From Phragmitibacter flavus (GTDB lineage: Bacteria > Verrucomicrobiota > Verrucomicrobiia > Verrucomicrobiales > Verrucomicrobiaceae): DNA of 64,000 nt. Both the position numbers and the translations under genes were made by a program. The stretch spans positions 310,001 to 374,000 of the forward strand of contig NZ_VAUV01000006.1 of assembly GCF_005780165.1 (NCBI RefSeq), in the 5' to 3' direction. Shown in pieces: positions 1-7,431 of this stretch (position 1 is its first letter; every line of letters begins with the position of its first letter). The notes beneath the pieces were generated by a model, which made no database searches, was not told the DNA's origin, and was given only the letters and a program-made list of their open reading frames with translations.

Positions 1-1
1 A

Positions 2-250
2 GGCAGTGGTGTTTTCCTTCTATCTAAAACCTATCTAGATAAAATTATGAGGCGCATGAACCCTTCTGGAGGACTTCTTATTACCGATGGATCCAACCGA
101 GGAAATGGAATTTATAAGAAAATGCTACGCGCTGGGGGATACACTAATCAGGCTTGGGGCAAGCACTTCCAGCTTTCACCTCATCAAGATCATTTCGAAG
201 TTCACGGTCTAAAGAAAATTGAAATCTCGCCAGCAGAGCCAACCCGCTAA
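2..250 (+). CDS. C-terminal fragment of an unidentified protein (5' end outside window)
   Basis: The reading frame is open from the first base of the window to a TAA at 248-250, so this is probably the last 82 residues of a longer gene and not a 67-residue protein starting at the ATG at 47. Its base composition is more AT-rich and balanced, with many AAA and AAT codons, unlike the C-ending codon usage of the next gene. No family is recognised. The end reads FEVHGLKKIEISPAEPTR. The next CDS begins 20 bases downstream, separated only by a 7-bp repeat. It could be an acquired gene or simply one under weaker codon selection; function unknown. Confidence 0.4.
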   Translation, partial: GSGVFLLSKTYLDKIMRRMNPSGGLLITDGSNRGNGIYKKMLRAGGYTNQAWGKHFQLSPHQDHFEVHGLKKIEISPAEPTR

Positions 251-270
251 ATCTCAAATCTCAACCCGCC
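250..270 (+). repeat. degenerate heptad tandem repeat abutting a start codon
   Basis: Three 7-bp units, two of them identical (AATCTCA), run directly into the ATG at 271. One of a class of heptad leaders seen at several loci in this window. Confidence 0.6.
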
Positions 271-3200
271 ATGACCACTCCTCTCCCACCCATCCTTGAG
301 GAAAAACTCGCCGCCTTCCGTCGGCGCGTGTGGCTCATCAAACTCACCGAAGGTCTTCTCGCCGGACTCTTCGGTCTCGCCCTCTCCTACCTGCTCGTCT
401 TCGTCCTCGACCGCTTCTTCGAAACCCCCACCAGCGTCCGACTCGCCATCCTCCTCACTGGCACCTCCGTGCTCGCCCTCGGCCTCCCACTCAAATGGCA
501 CCGCTGGGTCTGGCGTCAGCGCAAACTCGAAGATGCCGCCCGACTCATCCGTAAAAAATTCCCCCGACTCGGCGACCAGCTCCTCGGTCTCGTCGAACTC
601 GCCCATCTCGAAAGCGGCCAAGGCGGACGCAGCGAAACCCTCGTGCGCGCCGCCATGCAGCAAACCGCCGAAGCCGTCAAAGATCGCGACTTCACCGAAG
701 CCGTCCCCCACGCCCGCCATCGACCCTGGGCCTTCGCCTGCACCGCCCTGCTCGCCATCGCCATCGCCGCCCTCATCCTCGTCCCCGATGCCGCCCGCAA
801 CGCCCTCGCCCGCTGGCTCACCCCCTGGCAAAACATCGAACGATACACTTTTGCCCGCGTCGAAAAACTCCCCTCCACCCTCGTTGTCCCCATCGCCGAG
901 AACTTCGACCTCAACATCCAGCTCGCCGCCAACACCCAGTGGACCCCCCAAAGCGCCAACGCCCGCATTCCCAATCAACCGACGCTAACCGCCGGACTCG
1001 ACCCCAAAAAAACCTACCCCTTCACCTTCCCCGCCCAGAAAGCCGACACCACCCTTTCCCTCCGACTCGGCGACATCCGTCAAACTCTGCAACTCCATCC
1101 CCGTCCCCGACCCGAACTCACCCATCTCACCGCCCATCTCCGTCTCCCTTCCTACCTCCAATACAAAACCGAACCCCAGCAAGAAATCCACAGCGGCACC
1201 TTCACCCTCCTGCGCGGCACCGAAGCCGCCATCGAAGCCACCGCCAGTCGCGACCTCGCCCACGCCGAGATGGACGGCCAGATCCAAACCGTCAAAGCCG
1301 CCACCATCCGCACCTCCTACCGACAGATCGAAAACCCCACCCAGCACCAGCTCACTTGGCGCGACCAGCACGGCCTCACCCCCCGCGAACCCCTCACCCT
1401 CACTCTCAATCCCACCGAGGACCAGCCCCCCAAAGTCAACGCCCGTCGCGACAGCAACGAACAAGTCATCCTCGAGACCGAAACCATCACCCTCGACCTC
1501 AACATCAACGACGACTACGGCGTCCGCGAAGCCGGCCTCGAATGGCAGGGACTCTCCCCTGCGCCCGACGGCAAAACCCTCACCGGCAGCAAAATCACCG
1601 GCGGCGGCAATCCCGAAGCCCGCCAGTTCGAAACCCGCGCCACCTTCAGCCCCGCCCGTGACAAGGTCCCCCCTCAAACCATCGAACTCCGTGCCTGGGC
1701 CACCGACTACCTTCCGGACCGACCCCGCACCCGCTCCACCCCCTTCCTTCTTCACATCCTCAATCCCACCGACCACGCCCTCTGGCTCACCGACCAGTTC
1801 TCCCGCTGGCTGCAGGTCGCCCGTGAAAGCTACGACCGTGAACAGCAGCTCCACGAAACCAACCGCGAACTCCGCGCCCTCTCTCCCTCCGAACTCGACC
1901 GACCCGAAAACCGTCGTCGCGCCCAGCAACAAGCTGCCGCCGAAACCGCCAACGCCAACCGTCTCGACCAGCTCACCGATTCCGGTCGCGACCTCGTCAA
2001 ACAAGCCACCCGCAATCCCGAGTTCGATGGCGCTCGTCTCGAAAGCCTCGCAACCCTGCTAAAAAGTCTCGACAGCATCGCCGAAACCCGCATGCCCAGC
2101 GTCGCCGACCTCCTCAAACAAAGCAGCACTGCCCCCACAAAACCATCCTCCTCTTCCTCTTCCTCCCCACCCAAACCTTCGCCAACGGATTCAGCCACCA
2201 AGCCAGATTCATCATCCGCCCCCACCGACCCCAATTCTCCCCAATCACCCTCCCCCGTAAAATCGTCCTCGTCCTCGCTCTCCTCCTCGTCCCCGAAAAA
2301 CGATCCGCAAACACCCCAATCCCCCTCCAAACCCAGCGATCCCGACACCCAATCAAGCCCCTCTCCGTCACCCACCCCTCCCCAACCTCCCTCCCCATCT
2401 CTCCCCCCCGACAAACTCGCCTCCCATACCCAAACTCCCCCACCCCCAACTCCCCCTTCCCCACCCAAACCCCCAACCCCCCCCAAATTCTCCCTCCCGA
2501 AAACCACCCTTGGTGCCGCCCCTGGCGACGCTCCGCCTCCTCCGCCCGAGTCCCCCGCCCAACGCGCCATGGAGAACGCCGTGACCGAACAAAAAGACCT
2601 CCTCGAAGAATTTGCCAAAGTCACCGACCAGCTCAGCGAAATCCTTTCCAGCCTCGAAGCCAGCACCTTCGTCAAACGCCTCAAGGCCGCCTCCAAAAAA
2701 CAGCTCACCATCTCCACCGACCTCAATCAAAAGACCCTCACCGCCTTCGGTCTCACCACCAATCCCACCCCCGCCAACGCCACGCCCATCGTCACCCGCC
2801 AGAAAACCGAAGCCGAAACCGTCCGCATCATCCAGTCCGACCTCGAAGCCTTCCAGCAACGCAAACCCGACCTCCACTTCCGCAAAGTCCTCGACCAGAT
2901 GCGCGAAACCGAAATCGTCCGCGCCCTCAGCCAGACCCCCGAACGCACCGAAAAAAACCTCAGCGGACAATCCATTGTCAGTGCCGAGCACTGGGCCGAC
3001 ATCCTCGACCGCTGGGCCGAAGAAATGGTCGCCGCCAGCAATTGCTCCAACTGCTCCGCCGCCAGCGGACCCAGCCTCCCCCCCGAAATCGTCCTCAAAG
3101 TCATGCAAGCCCTGCGCGACGAAATGAACCTGCGCGACGAAACCCGCGAACTCGACACCGCCAAATCCGCCCTCTCCGCCGAGCTGTATGTTCAGAGTGC

Positions 3201-3681
3201 CGCCCAGCTCACCAAAAAACAACAGGCCATCCGCGACCTTACCCACAGCGCCATCGACGACATCAACGCCCTCCCCCGCGCCAAACAGAACTTCGAAAAA
3301 GAACTCGCCCTGCTCACCCGCGTCACCTTCGTCATGACCGAAGCCCGCGACCTCCTCGCCAAACCCGACACCGGCGCCCCCACCGTCGCTGCCGAAACCG
3401 AAGCCATCGAACTCCTCCTTCAAGCCCAACGCCAACCTCCCGGCGGCGGTGGCGGCGGAGGTGGCGATCCCGGCGGCGGCGGCACCGCCCAAAGCGCCTC
3501 CGCCACCGCCCTCAGCGAACTCGGCCCCGGCTCCGACGCCAAAGCCCAACCCGTCCAACGCGAGGTCAAACAATCCACCGGCAAAGCGGGCCGCGAGTTC
3601 CCCGAAGAATTCAAGAACGGCCTCGATACCTACTTCAACACTCTCGAGTCCAGCCCCGAAGCCGACGCCCAAGCCCCATGA
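271..3681 (+). CDS. large membrane-anchored protein, DUF4175-like, Pro/Ser-rich and Gly-rich linkers
   Basis: A 1,136-residue protein with two hydrophobic segments at about residues 25-45 and 57-74 and a third at about 152-172, followed by a large, presumably extracytoplasmic, region. Residues about 620-745 form an extreme Pro/Ser/Thr linker, and about 1056-1072 is a Gly tract. The C-terminal half (about 760-1020) is charged and probably helical. The architecture recalls the DUF4175-type proteins that accompany MoxR/DUF58/von Willebrand gene sets in planctomycetes and verrucomicrobia; this is from memory of gene context, not a search. The stop overlaps the next start (ATGA at 3678-3681), suggesting translational coupling. 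Role unknown, probably envelope-associated. No Shine-Dalgarno sequence precedes the ATG. Confidence 0.75.
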   Translation: MTTPLPPILEEKLAAFRRRVWLIKLTEGLLAGLFGLALSYLLVFVLDRFFETPTSVRLAILLTGTSVLALGLPLKWHRWVWRQRKLEDAARLIRKKFPRLGDQLLGLVELAHLESGQGGRSETLVRAAMQQTAEAVKDRDFTEAVPHARHRPWAFACTALLAIAIAALILVPDAARNALARWLTPWQNIERYTFARVEKLPSTLVVPIAENFDLNIQLAANTQWTPQSANARIPNQPTLTAGLDPKKTYPFTFPAQKADTTLSLRLGDIRQTLQLHPRPRPELTHLTAHLRLPSYLQYKTEPQQEIHSGTFTLLRGTEAAIEATASRDLAHAEMDGQIQTVKAATIRTSYRQIENPTQHQLTWRDQHGLTPREPLTLTLNPTEDQPPKVNARRDSNEQVILETETITLDLNINDDYGVREAGLEWQGLSPAPDGKTLTGSKITGGGNPEARQFETRATFSPARDKVPPQTIELRAWATDYLPDRPRTRSTPFLLHILNPTDHALWLTDQFSRWLQVARESYDREQQLHETNRELRALSPSELDRPENRRRAQQQAAAETANANRLDQLTDSGRDLVKQATRNPEFDGARLESLATLLKSLDSIAETRMPSVADLLKQSSTAPTKPSSSSSSSPPKPSPTDSATKPDSSSAPTDPNSPQSPSPVKSSSSSLSSSSPKNDPQTPQSPSKPSDPDTQSSPSPSPTPPQPPSPSLPPDKLASHTQTPPPPTPPSPPKPPTPPKFSLPKTTLGAAPGDAPPPPPESPAQRAMENAVTEQKDLLEEFAKVTDQLSEILSSLEASTFVKRLKAASKKQLTISTDLNQKTLTAFGLTTNPTPANATPIVTRQKTEAETVRIIQSDLEAFQQRKPDLHFRKVLDQMRETEIVRALSQTPERTEKNLSGQSIVSAEHWADILDRWAEEMVAASNCSNCSAASGPSLPPEIVLKVMQALRDEMNLRDETRELDTAKSALSAELYVQSAAQLTKKQQAIRDLTHSAIDDINALPRAKQNFEKELALLTRVTFVMTEARDLLAKPDTGAPTVAAETEAIELLLQAQRQPPGGGGGGGGDPGGGGTAQSASATALSELGPGSDAKAQPVQREVKQSTGKAGREFPEEFKNGLDTYFNTLESSPEADAQAP

Positions 3682-6050
3682 AAGCCGTCCTTTTTCTCCC
3701 TTTCATCTTGTTCCTCAGCACCGCTTCTGCCAGCGAAGTGCCAGTTCCCGAAACCCCACCCTCGACTCAAACTCCCCCGCGCAACCTCACCCACACCCGC
3801 GTCGAGCGACGCACCATGCCGCTCAGCCCAGAACTCGAGAAAAAAATCGCTGAACTCGCCGACCGCTGTCTCCCCGAGCAAAAAAATCTGGTCGAACAGC
3901 ACATGCAGGAGCTTATCCAGCGCATCGATGAAACCGTCCAGCTCACCCCCGACCAAAAAACCTCCCTCGAAAAATCGGCCACCACCGCCATCGAGCAATA
4001 CCTCCCCGTTTGGAAAACCGCCTTTATCGGCCCCCTTCGCCTGATCCACGACAGCCTCACCCCCGTCTCACTCAAGGCATCCTCCGGCTGGTCGCCGCAA
4101 CATCTGGTCAACGTCAATCCCGTTCCCGACCCACCGCTCCCCGATCAGTCCGACCACTGGAACACAGCACTCGCCGCCGTCCTCAGCCCCGAAGCCCTCG
4201 CCCGATGGAAGCAAACCGTCGAAAAAAATCGCGCTGCCAACGAAGAAACCCTTCAAAACCACCTCAAACCCAAATTCGAAAAAGTCCGCGAGTCCATGCA
4301 GGAAACCCTGCATCCGCTCATCGTGGAGATCAATTCCCTCACCCAAGCCCCGATCGAAAAAATTGACCAGCTCGAAAAACTCTCCAACCGCCTCGTCGAC
4401 TCCTTTTCCAACGCCATGTTCGCCGACATCACCGCTCTGCAGCGCAACATTCCCTCCCCAACCCGCAAATCTCACGCCAAACAGGGCGGCCTCAACACCA
4501 CCCTCATCTTCCCGTCCATCGCCCTCCAGAACGAATTTGAAACCGGTGCCGCCGCCATCCTTAGTCCGCAGGAACTCGCCACCTGGCGGACGGGTGCCAA
4601 GGAACGCGACGAAAAACTCCGCCGCGAACTCGTCGAAAACACCAAACCCCTCGCCGGGCAATACCGCGAATCCTTCCAGCAGCAATTTCAGTTGGAAGTG
4701 GCCAACATCGTCGCCACCCTCGACTTCCCCGACGACCGCAAAAAACTGCTGGAGAAAGCCGGCGATGACGCCCTCAACGACTATTTTGAAGACTGGCAGA
4801 AGGCTCTCGTCACCCACCTGCTCACCCTCCCCGAAGCCCAGCGCGAAGAGGTTCTCGGTGGCAGCCGCGGCTTTTCGCTCGGCATGGAATCCGAAAACCA
4901 GCCCCGCAAACACCCCGCCTGGGAACAGCGCAAAAACCTCGTCCTCACTCCCGAAGAAACCCAACGCTGGAAAACCTCCCTCGAAGAACGCCGCCAGCGC
5001 ATCTGCGACGCCTACGCCCATCTTTTCATTGCCGAAATCGACAAACAAGTCGCCCTCAGCAGCGCCCAGCGCGCCCCCCTCTTTCCCATCACCCAAAAGC
5101 TCGTCAGCAAACAGCTCGAACAATTCAACTTCGACTACACCACCCCCACCCATTTCCACCAAACCTACTTCCTCAACATGACCGAAACCGAGGACGGCAA
5201 GGAACTCGCCACCGTCCTCACCCCGCGTCAATGGGAACACTGGAAAAGCCTGCGCGAACGTCAGCGCCAGCAGCCCCCCAAACCCAGCGAAGATCTCGCC
5301 GGACTCGACCCCGAAATCATCATTGCCCGCCACCTCCATCACCTCGATCAACGCGAGCGAGCCCAGCGCCTCAGCCAGATGCAAATGCACACCGACGAAG
5401 CCACCCGCATCGCCACCCTTTCCGAAAAAGCCGCCGCCCACCTCAACACCGCCGCCAAGGGAGCCGTGGAATCCACCATGGATTTCTGGCGCAAAAGCAT
5501 GGCCAACTACATGCGCCAGCAAACCCGCCAGACCACCCCCGAAGCGCTCCAGCAGCGCCTCAACGGGCTCGGCTCCATGCGCTTCTCCAACAACGAACCC
5601 CAGGCCGAAGATCATCCCATCTGGAAAACCGCCGTCGTCCAGATCCTTCCCGAAGACCGCCGTCAAACCTGGAAAGATGAGCAGTCCGCCAGAGCCCGCT
5701 ACCTCAACGAAGCCATCGCCACCAACGTCCTCGCCCAGCTCAACCAGCAGTCTCCCATCTCCACCGACCACGCCGAAACCCTCAAACCTCACATCATTGA
5801 AGTCCTCACCGACCACTCGCACGAATTCCTCGGCTGGTTCTCCGACGGCTGGTATTACAGCCCCCATCAAGTCCTCACCCCCATCTGCGGCGTCCCAGAA
5901 GACGTGCTCAAAACCACTTTCACCGAAAAACGTCTCACCACCCTTCGTGAAACCGTCCTCGCCCAAGGCCAGTCCTACTGGGACAGCATCAAACAACAAC
6001 GCGAACAACGCCTGAAAAACGAAGAGCGCCGCCGCAAAGCGAAAAAGTAA
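3678..6050 (+). CDS. secreted helical repeat protein, unknown function
   Basis: 790 residues. The start at 3678 is chosen because it overlaps the upstream stop and begins a clear signal peptide (MKAVLFLPFILFLSTASAS); the frame is open further upstream to 3042, but only inside the preceding gene. The mature part is Glu/Lys/Gln-rich and probably all helical, with five spaced copies of a motif of the form (V/I)L(S/T)PE..xxxW(K/R), near nt 4168, 4552, 4936, 5212 and 5638, each followed by a charged stretch. Segments such as LTPDQKTSLEK recall LTxxQ periplasmic proteins, but that link is weak. It is sandwiched between a membrane protein and a toroid-repeat protein, so a periplasmic partner role is plausible. 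No family recognised. Confidence 0.75.
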   Translation: MKAVLFLPFILFLSTASASEVPVPETPPSTQTPPRNLTHTRVERRTMPLSPELEKKIAELADRCLPEQKNLVEQHMQELIQRIDETVQLTPDQKTSLEKSATTAIEQYLPVWKTAFIGPLRLIHDSLTPVSLKASSGWSPQHLVNVNPVPDPPLPDQSDHWNTALAAVLSPEALARWKQTVEKNRAANEETLQNHLKPKFEKVRESMQETLHPLIVEINSLTQAPIEKIDQLEKLSNRLVDSFSNAMFADITALQRNIPSPTRKSHAKQGGLNTTLIFPSIALQNEFETGAAAILSPQELATWRTGAKERDEKLRRELVENTKPLAGQYRESFQQQFQLEVANIVATLDFPDDRKKLLEKAGDDALNDYFEDWQKALVTHLLTLPEAQREEVLGGSRGFSLGMESENQPRKHPAWEQRKNLVLTPEETQRWKTSLEERRQRICDAYAHLFIAEIDKQVALSSAQRAPLFPITQKLVSKQLEQFNFDYTTPTHFHQTYFLNMTETEDGKELATVLTPRQWEHWKSLRERQRQQPPKPSEDLAGLDPEIIIARHLHHLDQRERAQRLSQMQMHTDEATRIATLSEKAAAHLNTAAKGAVESTMDFWRKSMANYMRQQTRQTTPEALQQRLNGLGSMRFSNNEPQAEDHPIWKTAVVQILPEDRRQTWKDEQSARARYLNEAIATNVLAQLNQQSPISTDHAETLKPHIIEVLTDHSHEFLGWFSDGWYYSPHQVLTPICGVPEDVLKTTFTEKRLTTLRETVLAQGQSYWDSIKQQREQRLKNEERRRKAKK

Positions 6051-6054
6051 TCGT

Positions 6055-6203
6055 CATGTCTCCGCGTCTCCCCTCAAAAGTGACACAGGCTTGCAGCCTG
6101 TGGGTGAGACAGGCATTCTGCCTGTCGTCCCGAACGTCTCCACGCCCCCAACCTCCCCCAATCCATCGAGGACGAGTTCGAGTAGGAGGACGAGGACGAT
6201 TCC
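6055..6203 (+). repeat. dispersed intergenic repeat, copy 1 (two hairpins plus purine-rich tail)
   Basis: The first of two closely similar copies (the other at 7268-7431). It begins with the ATG of the next gene, then holds two perfect hairpins with 8-bp stems and 3-base loops: CACAGGCT/AGCCTGTG at about 6084-6102 and GACAGGCA/TGCCTGTC at about 6108-6126. It ends in a purine-rich GAGGACGAG-type tract at 6168-6201. The layout resembles REP/BIME-type palindromic repeats. Here it is read through as coding sequence. Confidence 0.75.
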
Positions 6204-7222
6204 TGCAAACCACCCTCCTCATCTTTCTCACCCTCACCTGTTTTTGCAATGTTAACGCCCAAGACCCCGCCCTCCGCTTCGGCACCCCCATCCCCCCCGA
6301 AGTCGACCGCATCTACGAAAACGGACTCGCCTGGCTCGCCGCCAGCCAAACCCCCGAAGGCAGCTGGCAGGACGACCAGAACGGCGGCGGCGTCGACGGC
6401 ATTTGCCTGATGGCCTTCCTCGCCAGCGGCGAAGACCCCAACTTCGGCCGACACGCCAACCACATCCGCCGCGCCCTGCGCGCCATCATCCAAAGCCAGG
6501 ACGGCACCACCGGCTACATCCCCAACAGCATGTATCACCACGGCTTCGCCACCCTCGCCCTCGCCGAAGCCTATGGAGCCGTGGACGAAACCCTCCTCTG
6601 GCAGGGCGTCACCGATCCCACCAAAAAACGTTCCATCGCCGCCGCCCTCGACCTCGCCGTGCGTTGCGCCTCCACCTCCCAGATGAAAAACCGTTTCGGC
6701 GGCTGGCGCTACAATCCCGACGACACCGACGCCGACACCTCCGTCACCGGTGCCGTGCTCATGGGACTTCTCGCCGCCCGCAATGCCGGCATGGAGGTCC
6801 CTGATGAGTCCATCAACGGTGCCGTCGAATACATCCGCCGCAGCACCGGCAAAGACGGCTCTGTCGCCTACTCCGGCGGCATCGGCGGAGGCGGGGGCAG
6901 CATCAACCTCAGCGCCATCGCCGCCCTCATCGCCACCGTTTCGAAACAAAAAGACGACGAAAAATACCCCGCCACCGTCAAGCGCATTGTCGACGAAATG
7001 GCCGGCGACGAAACCCATTATCCCGAATACTTCCGCTACTACATGGCCCAGGCCCTGTTCCAGACCGATTACGAAGCCTGGCAAAAATGGAACAACGCCA
7101 TCGCCCGCAAACTCAGCACCCTCCAGCAATCCGACGGCGGTTTCGGCAGTTCCTATCAAACCGGCATGAACCTTCTCTCCCTTGCCCTCAACTATCGTTT
7201 CCTTCCCATCTACGAGCGTTAA
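6056..7222 (+). CDS. secreted prenyltransferase/squalene-oxidase-repeat protein with repeat-derived N-terminus
   Basis: 388 residues. After a hydrophobic signal-like segment (about residues 49-69, TLLIFLTLTCF) comes an alpha/alpha-toroid region typical of prenyltransferase and squalene oxidase repeats: NGLAWLAASQTPEGSW, YHHGFATLALAEAYG, RFGGWRYNPDDTDADTSVTG and LQQSDGGFGSSYQTGM. Such proteins in verrucomicrobia and planctomycetes are usually exported, not real terpene cyclases, and I see no DXDD acid motif. The first 48 residues are encoded by the intergenic repeat at 6055-6203, Arg-rich and alien to a normal signal peptide, and no ATG or GTG lies between the repeat and the hydrophobic core. 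The start is therefore uncertain: ATG at 6056 is the best, GTG at about 6103 possible. It lies 5 bases after the preceding gene, probably in one operon. Confidence 0.75.
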   Translation: MSPRLPSKVTQACSLWVRQAFCLSSRTSPRPQPPPIHRGRVRVGGRGRFLQTTLLIFLTLTCFCNVNAQDPALRFGTPIPPEVDRIYENGLAWLAASQTPEGSWQDDQNGGGVDGICLMAFLASGEDPNFGRHANHIRRALRAIIQSQDGTTGYIPNSMYHHGFATLALAEAYGAVDETLLWQGVTDPTKKRSIAAALDLAVRCASTSQMKNRFGGWRYNPDDTDADTSVTGAVLMGLLAARNAGMEVPDESINGAVEYIRRSTGKDGSVAYSGGIGGGGGSINLSAIAALIATVSKQKDDEKYPATVKRIVDEMAGDETHYPEYFRYYMAQALFQTDYEAWQKWNNAIARKLSTLQQSDGGFGSSYQTGMNLLSLALNYRFLPIYER

Positions 7223-7224
7223 AA

Positions 7225-7260
7225 ATCGTCCTCGTCCTCGTTCTCCTACTCGTCCTCGAA
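7225..7260 (-). repeat. purine-rich GAGGACGAG element, inverted copy
   Basis: About 35 bp immediately after the stop codon of the toroid-repeat gene. It is the reverse complement of the purine-rich tail seen at 6168-6201, 7377-7431, 18689-18722 and 23592-23627. Confidence 0.7.
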
Positions 7261-7267
7261 ACCGTTC

Positions 7268-7431
7268 CATGACTCCACGTCGACCCTCAAAAGTGACACA
7301 GGCTTGTAGCCTGTGGGTGAGACAGGCATTTTGCCTGTCCCGAACATCCCCACGCCCCCGACCTCCCTCAATCCATCGAGGACGAGTAGGAGAACGAGGA
7401 CGAGTAGGAGAACGAGGACGAGGACGATTCT
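7268..7431 (+). repeat. dispersed intergenic repeat, copy 2 (two hairpins plus duplicated purine-rich tail)
   Basis: The second copy of the repeat at 6055-6203, with the same start-codon context, the same two 8-bp hairpins (about 7295-7313 and 7319-7337) and a longer purine tail in which one unit is duplicated in tandem (7378-7428). Similarity continues a little into the signal-peptide region. It again supplies the N-terminus of the downstream gene in the same reading frame. Confidence 0.75.

Noticed and set aside
985-2004. 339-residue and similar long antisense frames under the membrane protein gene (also 4068-6008, 26852-28249, 28301-30553 and 35880-38672)
   Set aside because: The C-ending codons of the plus strand leave few stops on the opposite strand; the translations are Gly/Val/Asp/Glu-rich mirror images with no motifs, while the plus frames carry domains and signal peptides.
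3042-3677. Upstream extension of the helical repeat gene
   Set aside because: The stretch overlaps the preceding gene in another frame, is Arg/Pro-rich noise, and a clear signal peptide begins at 3678.
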